Below are positions 22,539 to 30,738 of a DNA stretch of 64,000 bases, piece after piece (the first letter of the stretch is position 1; each line of letters opens with the position of its first letter). Origin of the DNA: Caulobacter sp. UNC358MFTsu5.1 (lineage in GTDB: Bacteria > Pseudomonadota > Alphaproteobacteria > Caulobacterales > Caulobacteraceae); contig NZ_JONW01000007.1 of the NCBI RefSeq assembly GCF_000712075.1, positions 486,623-550,622 of the forward strand. Reading direction: 5' to 3'. The notes below the pieces were generated by a model. The model made no database searches and had not been told where the DNA came from. It saw only the letters and a list, made by a program, of their open reading frames with translations. The position numbers and the translations under genes were made by a program.

Positions 22539-22931
22539 CTAGGCCGCTTTCCCCTTGGCCCGCCCCTTGGCCCGCAGCGTCAGGCAGTAGCCGAGCGTCA
22601 CCGCGATGCCCGTGAGGACCGCCGCGGTTCCGCCCCAGACCGCCGTCGGGATCGGGGCGAACGCCCACAGGCCGGCATAGATCAGCCCGCTGACCACCAG
22701 GGACCAGGCCGCGACCCGTCGGGCCTTGCGGGCCTGGGCGCTGGGGACGAAGGTCTTGGGCATGCGGTTGCCGTACCAGGCGATCATCAGCCCGTTGGCG
22801 CCGACCACCCGGGTGACCATCTCGCCGTCGATATAGCCCAGCTTGCGCGACAGGGTCGCGACCAGCGCCAGGACGAGGAGGGCGCCGCCCCAGGCGAGGC
22901 TCCCGACCAGTTCCTTCTTCGTCTGGGTCAT
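22539..22931 (-). CDS. small membrane protein, possibly SdpI-like
   Basis: This 130-residue protein has four hydrophobic segments and the sequence MIAWYGNRMPKTFVP, reminiscent of the GNxxPK motif of the SdpI family (immunity-type membrane proteins). It overlaps the upstream ArsR-type regulator by four bases (ATGA), the arrangement of sdpR-sdpI-like pairs. Family membership is suggested by motif and context only; no transport substrate or toxin partner is evident nearby. Confidence 0.65.
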   Translation of the reverse strand: MTQTKKELVGSLAWGGALLVLALVATLSRKLGYIDGEMVTRVVGANGLMIAWYGNRMPKTFVPSAQARKARRVAAWSLVVSGLIYAGLWAFAPIPTAVWGGTAAVLTGIAVTLGYCLTLRAKGRAKGKAA

Positions 22932-23230
22932 CGCGCGATCTCCTTCTCGAGCTTCGGCTCCGGCGCGTCCGCGTCCAGGCCGAACGATTGGACGAAGCCC
23001 AGCAGCGCTTCTTCGAGCACCGAGAGCTTCAGGTGATAGAGGACGGACTTGCCGGCCTTCTCGGCGTGCACCAGGTCGGCCTCCTTCAGCACCGCGAAGT
23101 GCGCCGACATCGTCGGCTTGGAGACGTCGAACTGGTCGGCGAGCTCGCCGGCGCTCATCGGCCCCTTGCGCAGCAGGTGCAGCACCCGCCGCCGGGTCGG
23201 ATCGGAAAGGGCTCTGAAGACGTGGCTCAT
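22928..23230 (-). CDS. ArsR-family transcriptional regulator (SdpR-like)
   Basis: This 100-residue winged-helix repressor has FRALSDPTRRRVLHLLRKGP and the recognition region ELADQFDVSKPTMSAHFAVL, then GKSVLYHLKLSVLEEALLGF. It lacks the cysteine pairs of metal-sensing ArsR proteins, so a metal ligand is unlikely and an SdpR-like autorepressor fits better. It is cotranscribed with the membrane-protein gene that overlaps its end. A palindrome in its own promoter (23241-23248) suggests autoregulation. Confidence 0.85.
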   Translation of the reverse strand: MSHVFRALSDPTRRRVLHLLRKGPMSAGELADQFDVSKPTMSAHFAVLKEADLVHAEKAGKSVLYHLKLSVLEEALLGFVQSFGLDADAPEPKLEKEIAR

Positions 23231-23237
23231 GATGAGA

Positions 23238-23265
23238 CAATTAGCTAAACGTCAAAATGAGTCAA
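23238..23265 (-). promoter_or_regulatory. promoter and palindromic operator of the ArsR-type gene
   Basis: On the minus strand TTGACTC (23265-23259) and GCTAATTG (23245-23238) are spaced by 13 bases, an excellent fit to the Caulobacter housekeeping promoter. The perfect palindrome TTAGCTAA (23241-23248) overlaps the -10 element, a likely repressor site. The predicted start point falls one or two bases before the ATG at 23230, so the message may be nearly leaderless. Confidence 0.6.
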
Positions 23266-23394
23266 GGCGGATCGCATCGGGCGCGCGCACGGCGTCGTGA
23301 TGCGAAGGTTGGAGCGGCGCCGCGATGTCGGGATCGCCGCCCGCCGAACGTCTTCAAGGCGCCGAGAGGGCGCGAACGAAAGGGAGAAGAGACC

Positions 23395-23745
23395 ATGGCC
23401 AGACACGAAGGCGGCTGTCAGTGCGGGCGGGTGCGTTATGCGGTGGACGTCGAGTTGGACGGCCTGATCACCTGCAACTGCTCGCGCTGCGCGAAGCTGG
23501 GCTCGGTGCTGGCCTTCGCGCCCGCGGCGGCTTTCGAGCTGAAGCAGGGCGACGACGCCCTGACCGAGTACCGCTTCAACACCCACAAGATCTCGCACCT
23601 GTTCTGCGAGACCTGCGGCATCCAGTCGTTCGGGCGCGGCGTCGCGCCGGACGGGTCCGAGATCGCGGCGATCAACGTCCGCTGCCTGGACGACGTCGAC
23701 GTCTTCGCCCTGAAGCCGCATCCGTTCGACGGCAAGTCGATGTAG
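23395..23745 (+). CDS. GFA-family zinc protein (first copy)
   Basis: This 116-residue protein of the glutathione-dependent formaldehyde-activating (CENP-V/GFA) family has the zinc-ligand pattern CQCGRVRY, CNCSRC and CETCG. The start ATG 23395 follows GGGAGAAGA. The family name does not prove formaldehyde activity, and most members are uncharacterised. A second member lies at 50094-50501. It stands alone between the divergent ArsR-type gene and a convergent HAD gene whose stop is only four bases away. Confidence 0.88.
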   Translation: MARHEGGCQCGRVRYAVDVELDGLITCNCSRCAKLGSVLAFAPAAAFELKQGDDALTEYRFNTHKISHLFCETCGIQSFGRGVAPDGSEIAAINVRCLDDVDVFALKPHPFDGKSM

Positions 23746-23749
23746 CGGC

Positions 23750-24400
23750 CTACCAGGCCTCGGCGCGGCAGTTGGGCAGGCGGGCGCGGCTGAGGCGGCG
23801 ATAGGCGGCCTTGCCGCAGCCGACGATCATCGGCGCGTCGGCCCCGCGCAGCAGCGGCAGGTCGTCCAGGCTGTCGGTGTAGGCGTAGGCCCAGCGCTTG
23901 CCGTGGCCGGCTTCCGCCAGGGCCTGGCACTTGCGCTGGTTGCGGCAGTGGACGTCGGCCACCCAGCCGCCGGCCCGATGCTTCAGCGAGGTGCCCAGCA
24001 CCACGATGGGCCGGTCCAGCGGGTCGATCAGGGCCTGGGCCAGCACGGTGGGGGCGGCGGTGACCACCACCACCTCGTCGCCGTGGGCCAGGTGCTCGTC
24101 CAGGGTCGCCATCCCCGGTCCGCGCCAGCGCAGCGGCAGGGCCTTGTCCCGGAAGCGGTCGGCGAAGTCGGCGCAGGATTCCCGCAGCTCGCGCTCGTTG
24201 AGGCCCGCCGTGGCGATCCACAGCAGGATCGAGGCGCCGGCCCGGCGCGTGCGCGGCGCGACGACCATCGGGATGGCGACCGGCGCGACCAGCAGGGTGG
24301 CGAGTAGACGGGGAACGGAGCGGCGAACCCGGCCCCACAGCCACAACGCCGTGGAATCGCCGTCCAACAAGGTGCCGTCGAGATCGAAGACCGCGAGCAT
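23750..24400 (-). CDS. HAD-superfamily phosphatase (HAD-IB type)
   Basis: This 216-residue protein begins MLAVFDLDGTLLDGDST, with the nucleophile and acid/base aspartates of the haloacid dehalogenase fold. Motif II is VVVTAAPT, and motif IV is YAYTDSLDDLPLL. A hydrophobic stretch at about 32-48 may contact the membrane. The HAD-IB layout recalls phosphoserine phosphatase-like and lipid-phosphate phosphatases; the substrate cannot be assigned. Its neighbours give no pathway clue. Confidence 0.87.
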   Translation of the reverse strand: MLAVFDLDGTLLDGDSTALWLWGRVRRSVPRLLATLLVAPVAIPMVVAPRTRRAGASILLWIATAGLNERELRESCADFADRFRDKALPLRWRGPGMATLDEHLAHGDEVVVVTAAPTVLAQALIDPLDRPIVVLGTSLKHRAGGWVADVHCRNQRKCQALAEAGHGKRWAYAYTDSLDDLPLLRGADAPMIVGCGKAAYRRLSRARLPNCRAEAW

Positions 24401-24496
24401 GGCCTTCTCCTAGCGTCCGAACCTGTCAGCCGTGTGTCACGCCTGTGGGCGGGATGTGGCGGCCTGTGGATAAAACGCGGCAGGCGGCCCTTCGGC

Positions 24497-25420
24497 TCAC
24501 GCGTCGACAAAGGCTTGGCGATGCCGCGCGATGTAAGTCGGATTTGGTCGGAGACTTGGATTCTCGGGCAGATGAATGCGATCCATCTGGCTAGCAAACA
24601 GGCTCCGCAGTTCACTCGGCACTTTATTGTGCGAGACCAGCAGCCTGTAGTCATCGGTAAGCGAAATCAGGTGACGGTCGAACAACCAGTGAACTGTACC
24701 TGACAGGGCGATACCGTTTCGCACGGTGTCAGGACCGCCGTCGGCGACTGGCCAGATATGCGCGGCTTGGACTTCCGAGCGGCCGCCGCCATTGATGATA
24801 CGCAAGCCGGTCACGGCGCACCGGTCGTCATATGCTTCGCAGACTTGCCGTCGGAAGTTTGCGTCTCGAATTTTTCGATTGATCAGGATCGCCTCGACTC
24901 GTCGGGCCTGCTCGGCTGGCGGGGCGTCGAACACGAACGTCTCACCCAACTCATGAAAGCCACCGGGGACTCCGAAGCGGCGCGCATTCGATGGCTCTAG
25001 AGTTTCGCTCAATCCCGCCAGGACAATCGCAGCGAAATCAGCATCTTCCAGCGGCCGCATGGCTCGTCCCTGGACGCCCGCGCCAACCCGATTGGCGTCC
25101 TCGATCGCACGCAGCGGGGCTTCCCAATACCCCTCGGATCCGGCGAAGGGCACTGGAGCGTCGAAGGGGAGGTAGTCTCCTAACATTGCATAGGCGTGGT
25201 CTGGACGCGCAGGATCGGGCCTGACCCCCAGGACGCGTGCGACAGCTACGTAGGCTCTGCGACCCCGGTTGCGCTGGGGTTCTCTCAAGACGACCCAATC
25301 GCCCTGAGCCGCGAGCGCGGCGGCCATGTAGTTACTGCGCGCTGGGAAATGATAGCGATGAGGAAGCTCGTCATCGTAACCGGAGTTCGGCTTCGTATCG
25401 AAGACAGCCTTCACGAGCAT
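24497..25420 (-). CDS. HNH endonuclease, solitary, lower GC
   Basis: This 307-residue protein has a C-terminal HNH nuclease domain: a CEAYDDRCAVTG segment (Cys194, Cys201), EVQAAHIWPVADGGPDTVRN with His221 and Asn235, and VHWLFDRH with His244/His250. The pattern is that of restriction-type HNH enzymes. The N-terminal half (about 1-160) has no recognised domain and could be a DNA-reading module. No methyltransferase accompanies it. By count 24541-24600 is 50% GC, far below the flanks, suggesting horizontal acquisition into a housekeeping region. It may be a stand-alone, possibly modification-dependent, defence nuclease; function is inferred. Confidence 0.8.
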   Translation of the reverse strand: MLVKAVFDTKPNSGYDDELPHRYHFPARSNYMAAALAAQGDWVVLREPQRNRGRRAYVAVARVLGVRPDPARPDHAYAMLGDYLPFDAPVPFAGSEGYWEAPLRAIEDANRVGAGVQGRAMRPLEDADFAAIVLAGLSETLEPSNARRFGVPGGFHELGETFVFDAPPAEQARRVEAILINRKIRDANFRRQVCEAYDDRCAVTGLRIINGGGRSEVQAAHIWPVADGGPDTVRNGIALSGTVHWLFDRHLISLTDDYRLLVSHNKVPSELRSLFASQMDRIHLPENPSLRPNPTYIARHRQAFVDA

Positions 25421-25459
25421 TCCCTTGGTCGAGTGCTGCTAGCAATGGACCGCTCGCAG

Positions 25460-25473
25460 CTTGACCGGTCAAG
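25460..25473. promoter_or_regulatory. perfect 14-bp palindrome between HNH gene and rpsB
   Basis: CTTGACCGGTCAAG is a perfect inverted repeat 40 bases upstream of the HNH endonuclease start. It could be an operator for that gene, for example for a C-protein-like or other dimeric repressor. No regulator gene is next to it. Confidence 0.35.
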
Positions 25474-25590
25474 GGCACGTTATCGCGTCTAAGGGCTTGC
25501 TTTCTGGTCCGTTCACGCCTATTTGCGCGGCCATTCCACACGTGGACGTGCGGCGACGCCGGGGAGACATCCCGTCGTTACCGTTCCGGT

Positions 25591-25615
25591 CCCGGTCCGA
25601 ATCGTTCGGAGCGGG
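25591..25615 (+). promoter_or_regulatory. leader hairpin upstream of rpsB
   Basis: CCCG-G-TCCGAA (25591-25601) pairs with TTCGGA-G-CGGG (25605-25615), ten pairs with one G-G mismatch and a three-base loop. It ends about 40 bases before the rpsB start. Ribosomal protein S2 genes are often controlled by structured leaders, so an autoregulatory element is plausible but unproven. Confidence 0.4.
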
Positions 25616-25654
25616 GGTGTCCACGGAGGTTCAACCGGAAGAAGGAGACCTATC

Positions 25655-26512
25655 ATGGCGCTTCCCGAATTCTCCATGCGTCAGCTCTTGGAAGCTGGCG
25701 CCCACTTCGGCCACCAGACGCACCGCTGGAACCCGAAGATGGACCGCTACATCTTTGGTTCGCGTTCGAACATCCACATCATCGACCTGTCGCAGTCGAT
25801 CCCGCTCCTGCACCAGGCCCTGGTGAAGGTGCGCGAGGTCGCCGCCGCCGGCGGTCGCGTGCTGTTCGTCGGCACCAAGCGCCAGGCCAGCGACCCGGTC
25901 GCCACGGCCGCCAAGCGCTGCGCCCAGTACTACGTCAACCACCGCTGGCTCGGCGGCACCCTGACCAACTGGCGCACCGTCTCGGGCTCGATCTCGCGTC
26001 TGCGCGAGCTGGAAGGCGTCCTGGCCGGCGAAGGCCAAGGCCGTTCCAAGAAGGAACTGCTGCAGCTGACCCGCGAGCGCGACAAGCTGGAACTGTCGCT
26101 GGGCGGCATCAAGGACATGGGCGGCATCCCCGACATCATGTTCGTGATCGACACCAACAAGGAAGCGATCGCGATCCTCGAAGCCCGCAAGCTGAACATC
26201 CCGGTCGTCGCCATCCTCGACACCAACTGCGATCCGGACGGCATCACCTATCCGATCCCGGGTAACGACGACGCCGCCCGTGCCCTGCAGCTGTACTGCG
26301 ACCTAGTCGCCGACGCCGTCCTGGACGGCCTGGCCGCCGGCCAAGCCGCCTCGGGCGTCGACCTGGGCGCTTCGGTGGCCCCCGTCGAGCCGACCCTGGC
26401 TCGCGAGCTGACCCCGGAGCCGGTGGCTGAAGCCGCCGCCGCCCCGGAAGCCGCTCAAGAAGCGACCGCCGAGGCGATCGAAGCCGTCGCCGAAGAGCCG
26501 GCCGCGAGCTGA
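25655..26512 (+). CDS. rpsB: 30S ribosomal protein S2
   Basis: This structural protein of the small ribosomal subunit, needed for S1 docking, has 285 residues. It starts [20 protein letters not shown] behind AAGGAGA. Family motifs are [16 protein letters not shown] and [12 protein letters not shown]. The last 40 or so residues are an Ala/Glu-rich tail ([18 protein letters not shown]), a common alphaproteobacterial extension. The following gene is tsf, the standard pairing, with hairpins between them. Confidence 0.98.
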   Translation: MALPEFSMRQLLEAGAHFGHQTHRWNPKMDRYIFGSRSNIHIIDLSQSIPLLHQALVKVREVAAAGGRVLFVGTKRQASDPVATAAKRCAQYYVNHRWLGGTLTNWRTVSGSISRLRELEGVLAGEGQGRSKKELLQLTRERDKLELSLGGIKDMGGIPDIMFVIDTNKEAIAILEARKLNIPVVAILDTNCDPDGITYPIPGNDDAARALQLYCDLVADAVLDGLAAGQAASGVDLGASVAPVEPTLARELTPEPVAEAAAAPEAAQEATAEAIEAVAEEPAAS

Positions 26513-26522
26513 TTTTCCGACC

Positions 26523-26552
26523 ACCGCGCCGGGACTTCGGTTTCGGCGCGGT
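26523..26552 (+). terminator. GC-rich hairpin after rpsB (weak or Rho-dependent terminator)
   Basis: ACCGCGCCG (26523-26531) pairs perfectly with CGGCGCGGT (26544-26552). No T-run follows, so on its own it would be an inefficient intrinsic terminator or an RNA-stabilising 3' structure. Confidence 0.4.
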
Positions 26553-26569
26553 CGTTGTGACCCTGTCAT

Positions 26570-26595
26570 GCGACCGAGCTATCAAGCTCGGTCGC
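26570..26595 (+). promoter_or_regulatory. perfect 11-bp hairpin just upstream of tsf
   Basis: GCGACCGAGCT (26570-26580) and AGCTCGGTCGC (26585-26595) flank a four-base loop ATCA and are followed by TAAACGTTT, 15 bases before the GGAGGA of tsf. It may act as an attenuator between rpsB and tsf, or as a leader element of tsf itself. Confidence 0.5.
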
Positions 26596-26620
26596 TAAAC
26601 GTTTGAATCTGGAGGATTTC

Positions 26621-27559
26621 ATGGCTGAGATCACGGCAGCGCTGGTGAAAGAACTGCGCGAAAAGTCCGGCGTCGGCATGATGGACTGCAAGAAGGCCCT
26701 GCAAGAAAACGGCGGCGACATCGACGCCTCCATCGACTGGCTGCGCGCCAAGGGCCTGTCCAAGGCCGCCAAGAAGGCCGACCGCGTCGCGGCCGAAGGC
26801 CTGGTCGGCATCGCCGTCCGCAACGACGGCGCCGGCATGACCGCCGCCGCGGTGGAAGTGAACGCCGAAACCGACTTCCTGGGCCGTAACGACCTGTTCC
26901 AGAACGCCGTCCGCAAGATCGCGGCCGTCGGCCTGGACAACGACGGCGTGGACGCCATCAACGCGGCCAAGACCGCCGACGGCGACGTCGTGTCGGAAGT
27001 GCTGACCAACCTGATCGCCACCATCGGCGAGAACATGGTCCTGCGCCGTTCGGCCAAGTTCGCCGTCTCGCAAGGCGCTGTGTCGTCGTACATCCACAAC
27101 GCGACCGCTCCGGACCTGGGCCGCATCGGCGTGCTCGTGGCCATCGAAGGCGCCGGCGACCAGGCCAAGATCCTGGAGCTGGGCCGCAAGATCGCCATGC
27201 ACGTGGCCGCGACCGCCCCGCTGTCGCTGTCGTCGGACGACCTGGACCAGGCCGCCATCGAGAAAGAGCGCCAGATCTTCACCGAGCAGGCGCTGGAGTC
27301 GGGCAAGCCCGCCGCCGTCGTCGAGAAGATGGTCGAAGGCCGCATCCGCAAGTTCCTGGAAGAAGTCGTGCTGCTGAAGCAGGCCTTCGTCATGAACCCG
27401 GACCAGACCGTCGAGCAGCTGGTCGCCGAGACCGGCAAGGAACTGGGCTCGCCGCTCACCGTGAAGGGCTTCGTCCGCCTGGCCCTGGGTGAAGGCGTGG
27501 AGAAGGCTCCGGAAGGCGATTTCGCCGCCGAAGTCGCCGCCATGGCCGGCCAAGCCTAA
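26621..27559 (+). CDS. tsf: translation elongation factor Ts
   Basis: This is the nucleotide exchange factor for EF-Tu, at 312 residues. It begins [20 protein letters not shown] with the hallmark [10 protein letters not shown] in the N-terminal UBA-like domain and the exchange-domain region [11 protein letters not shown]. The start at ATG 26621 is behind a perfect GGAGGA at 26611. The in-frame TTG further upstream is not needed. The following terminator isolates it from pyrH. Confidence 0.98.
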   Translation: MAEITAALVKELREKSGVGMMDCKKALQENGGDIDASIDWLRAKGLSKAAKKADRVAAEGLVGIAVRNDGAGMTAAAVEVNAETDFLGRNDLFQNAVRKIAAVGLDNDGVDAINAAKTADGDVVSEVLTNLIATIGENMVLRRSAKFAVSQGAVSSYIHNATAPDLGRIGVLVAIEGAGDQAKILELGRKIAMHVAATAPLSLSSDDLDQAAIEKERQIFTEQALESGKPAAVVEKMVEGRIRKFLEEVVLLKQAFVMNPDQTVEQLVAETGKELGSPLTVKGFVRLALGEGVEKAPEGDFAAEVAAMAGQA

Positions 27560-27566
27560 GTCTCTT

Positions 27567-27588
27567 CCGCCGCCTTCCGGGGCGGCGG
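27567..27588 (+). repeat. GC-rich hairpin after tsf
   Basis: CCGCCGCC (27567-27574) pairs with GGCGGCGG (27581-27588) immediately after the tsf stop and just before the main terminator. It is probably part of the transcript end. Confidence 0.5.
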
Positions 27589-27603
27589 ACAGGACCGCCT
27601 ATG

Positions 27604-27644
27604 AAAAGGCGCGGCGCGCATAGAGCGCGCGCCGCGCCTTTTTT
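27604..27644. terminator. strong bidirectional intrinsic terminator after tsf
   Basis: A 16-bp perfect stem (27604-27619 with 27627-27642, seven-base loop) starts with AAAA and ends in six T, so it can terminate transcription in both directions. It separates the rpsB-tsf unit from pyrH. Confidence 0.92.
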
Positions 27645-27687
27645 GCGCCCGGGTCGCGCTTCTGCACGCGATCTGGCCGGTATCAGC

Positions 27688-27713
27688 CCGGAAAACCGAT
27701 CCCACTTTTCCGG
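27688..27713. repeat. inverted repeat upstream of pyrH
   Basis: CCGGAAAA (27688-27695) and TTTTCCGG (27706-27713) are perfect inverted arms around ten bases, about 46 bases before pyrH. It could be a regulator site or a second hairpin; no promoter with good consensus was seen beside it. Confidence 0.35.
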
Positions 27714-27758
27714 AACGCGCACTATGTTGCGTCCCGACGACTCAGGAAGAGCCTCCGC

Positions 27759-28496
27759 ATGTCCGAACCTCAGCACAGACCCTATCGCCGCGTGCTTCTG
27801 AAGGTTTCGGGCGAGGTGCTGATGGGCGACACGCCCTACGGCATCGACACCAAGACCGTCGAATCGGTGGCCGAGGACATCCGCGAGATCGTCCAGTCCG
27901 GCGTCGAGCTGTGCCTGGTCATCGGCGGCGGCAACATCTTCCGCGGCATGGCCGGCGCGGCCAAGGGCATGGAACGCTCCAGCGCCGACTACATGGGCAT
28001 GCTGGCCACCGTGATGAACGCCCTGGCCATGCAGGACGCCCTGGAGCGCATCGGCGTCTCCACCCGCGTCCAGTCGGCCATCCCGATGGCCACGGTCTGC
28101 GAGCCCTACATCCGCCGCCGGGCCCAGCGTCACCTGGAAAAGGGCCGGGTGGTGATCTTCGCCGCCGGCACCGGCAACCCGTTCTTCACCACCGACACCG
28201 CCGCGGCCCTGCGCGCCGCCGAGATGCAGTGCGACGCCCTGTTCAAGGGCACCAGCGTCGACGGCATCTACAGCGCCGACCCCAAGAAGGACCCGGCCGC
28301 CAAGCGCTACGACACGCTCAGCTACATGGACGTCCTGGCCAAGGACCTGCGGGTCATGGACGCCTCGGCCGTGGCCCTGATGCGCGACAACGACATCCCC
28401 ATCGTGGTCTTCTCCATCAAGGGACGCGGCAACCTGCTGAACGTCCTGAAGGGGCAGGGAACGCACACCGTCGTTTCCGGCGACCGCGCCGCTTAA
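27759..28496 (+). CDS. pyrH: UMP kinase
   Basis: It phosphorylates UMP to UDP in pyrimidine nucleotide synthesis; it is hexameric and of the amino-acid-kinase fold. The 245-residue protein shows [24 protein letters not shown] and a [17 protein letters not shown] segment. The ATG at 27759 gives [15 protein letters not shown]. The frr gene follows by 25 bases, the usual tsf-pyrH-frr order. Confidence 0.97.
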   Translation: MSEPQHRPYRRVLLKVSGEVLMGDTPYGIDTKTVESVAEDIREIVQSGVELCLVIGGGNIFRGMAGAAKGMERSSADYMGMLATVMNALAMQDALERIGVSTRVQSAIPMATVCEPYIRRRAQRHLEKGRVVIFAAGTGNPFFTTDTAAALRAAEMQCDALFKGTSVDGIYSADPKKDPAAKRYDTLSYMDVLAKDLRVMDASAVALMRDNDIPIVVFSIKGRGNLLNVLKGQGTHTVVSGDRAA

Positions 28497-28521
28497 TTTC
28501 CCAGCGAAGAGAGCCCAAGCC

Positions 28522-29088
28522 ATGGCCACCGCCGAAAAACCCGTCCTGTCCCGCTACAAGGACCGCATGGACAAGTCCGTCGCCGCGCTGAAGGAAGAGT
28601 TCGGCTCCCTGCGCACCGGCCGCGCCTCCGCCAGCCTGCTGGACCAGGTGATGGTCGACGCCTACGGCTCGACGACCCCGCTGAACGCGGTGGCCTCGAT
28701 CAGCGTGCCCGAGCCGCGCCAGATCAACGTCAACGTCTGGGACCGCGGCGTCGTCGTCTCGGTCGAGAAGGCGATCCGCAACGCCGGCCTGGGTCTGAAC
28801 CCGGTCGTCGAGGGCCAGAACCTGCGTATCCCGATCCCGCCGCTGACCGAGGAGCGCCGCAAGGAGCTGGTCAAGGTGGCCGGCAAGTACGCCGAGCAGC
28901 AGAAGGTGGCCGTCCGCAACATCCGTCGCGACGCCAACGACGACCTCAAGAAGGCTGAAAAGGCTTCCGTCATCAGCGAAGACGAGCTGAAGAAGATGGA
29001 GACCGAGGTCCAGAAGTTGACCGATGCGGCGATCAAGCAGGTCGACGAGGCCTTGAAAACCAAAGAACAAGAGATCATGCAGGTTTAG
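28522..29088 (+). CDS. frr: ribosome recycling factor
   Basis: It splits post-termination ribosomes together with EF-G. The 188-residue protein has the family start [20 protein letters not shown] and the C-terminal helix [16 protein letters not shown]. It is preceded by AAGAGAG. The gene is 44 bases before uppS and no terminator is visible between them, so read-through into the envelope operon is possible. Confidence 0.97.
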   Translation: MATAEKPVLSRYKDRMDKSVAALKEEFGSLRTGRASASLLDQVMVDAYGSTTPLNAVASISVPEPRQINVNVWDRGVVVSVEKAIRNAGLGLNPVVEGQNLRIPIPPLTEERRKELVKVAGKYAEQQKVAVRNIRRDANDDLKKAEKASVISEDELKKMETEVQKLTDAAIKQVDEALKTKEQEIMQV

Positions 29089-29132
29089 CATCGACCTGCG
29101 TTGTGGGGGGCGATGAGGGAAGGCTGAAGCGC

Positions 29133-29912
29133 ATGGCGCCGACGACCGGCCTGCAGAATGTCTCGACGCGCGCCGGGGGCGCCAAGTCGGGCCAGTCTCT
29201 GCATGTGGCCATCATCATGGACGGCAACGGCCGTTGGGCGAAGCGGCGCAACCTGCCGCGCGTCCTGGGCCATCGCGCCGGCGTCAACGCCCTGAAGCGG
29301 ACCGTCGAAGGCGCCGCGGCCCTGGGCGTGGGCGTGATGACGGTGTTCGGCTTCTCCACCGAGAACTGGAGCCGCCCGCCGCAGGAGGTGTCGGAGCTGA
29401 TGGGCCTGCTCAAGGCCTATCTGGAGTCCGATATCGACCGCCTGGCGCGCGAAGGCGTGAAGGTGCGGATCATCGGTCGCCGCACCGGCCTGGCGACCGA
29501 CGTCCTGGCCGTGATCGACCGGGCCGAGAGCCGCACCGCCCACAACAGCGACTTCCTGCTGCAGGTGGCCTTCAACTACGGCGGTCGCGCCGACATCGCC
29601 GACGCCGCGCGGGCCTTCGCCCTGGCCGTGGAGCGCGGCGAGGCCCGGGCCGAGGACCTGGACGAGGCCCTTTTCGAGCGGCATCTGTCCACCGCCGGCG
29701 CCCCGGCGCCGGATCTCATCGTGCGCACCAGCGGCGAGCAGCGGATCTCGAATTTCCTGCTTTGGGAGTGCGCCTACGCCGAACTCGTGTATCAGGACGT
29801 TCTTTGGCCGGACTATGGGCCCGAACACCTGGCCGCCGCGTTGACGGAATATCGCAGCCGCGACCGTCGCTATGGAGGTATCGCCGTCGATGACGTCGCC
29901 GTCGCCGGCTAA
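29133..29912 (+). CDS. uppS: undecaprenyl diphosphate synthase
   Basis: This cis-prenyltransferase makes the C55 carrier for peptidoglycan and other envelope polymers. Motifs are VAIIMDGNGRWAKRR with the catalytic Asp, FGFSTENWSRP and RTSGEQRISNFLLWE. From ATG 29133 the product has 259 residues; an in-frame GTG at 29103 would add ten residues but falls right after the frr end with no ribosome binding site. The 3' end overlaps cdsA by 23 bases. It is the first gene of the envelope operon. Confidence 0.95.
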   Translation: MAPTTGLQNVSTRAGGAKSGQSLHVAIIMDGNGRWAKRRNLPRVLGHRAGVNALKRTVEGAAALGVGVMTVFGFSTENWSRPPQEVSELMGLLKAYLESDIDRLAREGVKVRIIGRRTGLATDVLAVIDRAESRTAHNSDFLLQVAFNYGGRADIADAARAFALAVERGEARAEDLDEALFERHLSTAGAPAPDLIVRTSGEQRISNFLLWECAYAELVYQDVLWPDYGPEHLAAALTEYRSRDRRYGGIAVDDVAVAG

Positions 29913-30738
29913 ACGTTTCAACTGGAGCAACCTGCGGATCCGTGTCGCCTCGGCCACGGTGCTGGTGCCCACGGTCGTGGCCGCCGTGTGGTTCGGGAAC
30001 GTCTGGTTCCTGGCCCTGATCCTGGTCGGCGTGGCGCTGCTCGCCCGCGAGTGGGCCGAGATGAGCGCTCGGCGCTCGGCGCTGGGCGTGGCGGTGGCCA
30101 TCGGCGCGGCCGTGACGATCTCGGTGATCGTCGCCTATCTGGGCCACTACTACATCACCTGGCCCGTGGTGATCATCGGGGCCCTGGCCGCGGCCCTGAT
30201 GGCGCGCGGCGCCCTGGAGCGCCGGGCCGATGCGGCCTACGGCGTGATCTACATCGCCCCCGCGGTCATCGCGATGATCTGGCTGCGCCGCATGGACGCC
30301 GGCCTCAGCTGGACCCTGCTGCTGTTCACGGTCACCTGGTTCGCCGACATCTTCGCCTACGTCACCGGCAGCCTCCTGAAGGGCCCCAAGCTGTGGCCGC
30401 GCTATTCGCCCAACAAGACCTGGTCGGGCTTCTTCGGCGGGCTGGTCGCCGCCTCGCTGGGCGCAGTCGGGATCGTGGCCCTGTCCCGGGTCCTGCCGGC
30501 CTTGCAGGACCTGCACCTGGCCTGGCCCGTGGCCGCCTTGATCGGCCTGCTGGGCGGCCTGGCCACCATGACCGGCGACCTCTGGGAATCGATGCTCAAG
30601 CGCCGGTTCGGCGTGAAGGACTCCGGCGACCTGATCCCCGGCCACGGCGGCATGCTGGACCGCGTCGACGGCCTGATGTTCGCGGCGATCGTGGTCGCCG
30701 CGGCCCGGCTGCTGGACCAGTGGGGATGGCTGCCTTGA
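29890..30738 (+). CDS. cdsA: phosphatidate cytidylyltransferase (CDP-diacylglycerol synthase)
   Basis: It makes CDP-diacylglycerol from phosphatidate and CTP, the branch point of phospholipid synthesis in the inner membrane. The 282-residue polytopic protein ends with the signature [20 protein letters not shown] and [11 protein letters not shown]. The start ATG 29890 ([12 protein letters not shown]) has GGAGG at 29874-29878; an in-frame ATG at 29872 is an alternative. It overlaps both neighbours. Confidence 0.95.
   Translation: MTSPSPAKRFNWSNLRIRVASATVLVPTVVAAVWFGNVWFLALILVGVALLAREWAEMSARRSALGVAVAIGAAVTISVIVAYLGHYYITWPVVIIGALAAALMARGALERRADAAYGVIYIAPAVIAMIWLRRMDAGLSWTLLLFTVTWFADIFAYVTGSLLKGPKLWPRYSPNKTWSGFFGGLVAASLGAVGIVALSRVLPALQDLHLAWPVAALIGLLGGLATMTGDLWESMLKRRFGVKDSGDLIPGHGGMLDRVDGLMFAAIVVAAARLLDQWGWLP

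Noticed and set aside
23395..23745. Formaldehyde detoxification role for the two GFA-family genes
   Set aside because: Family name only; no formaldehyde dehydrogenase or glutathione pathway genes accompany them.
24434..25492. Small plus-strand frames opposite the HNH gene
   Set aside because: They are overlapping short frames without motifs, antisense to a protein with a clear HNH domain.
27601..27801. Short plus-strand frame after tsf
   Set aside because: It begins inside the perfect terminator hairpin and encodes its repeats; not a gene.
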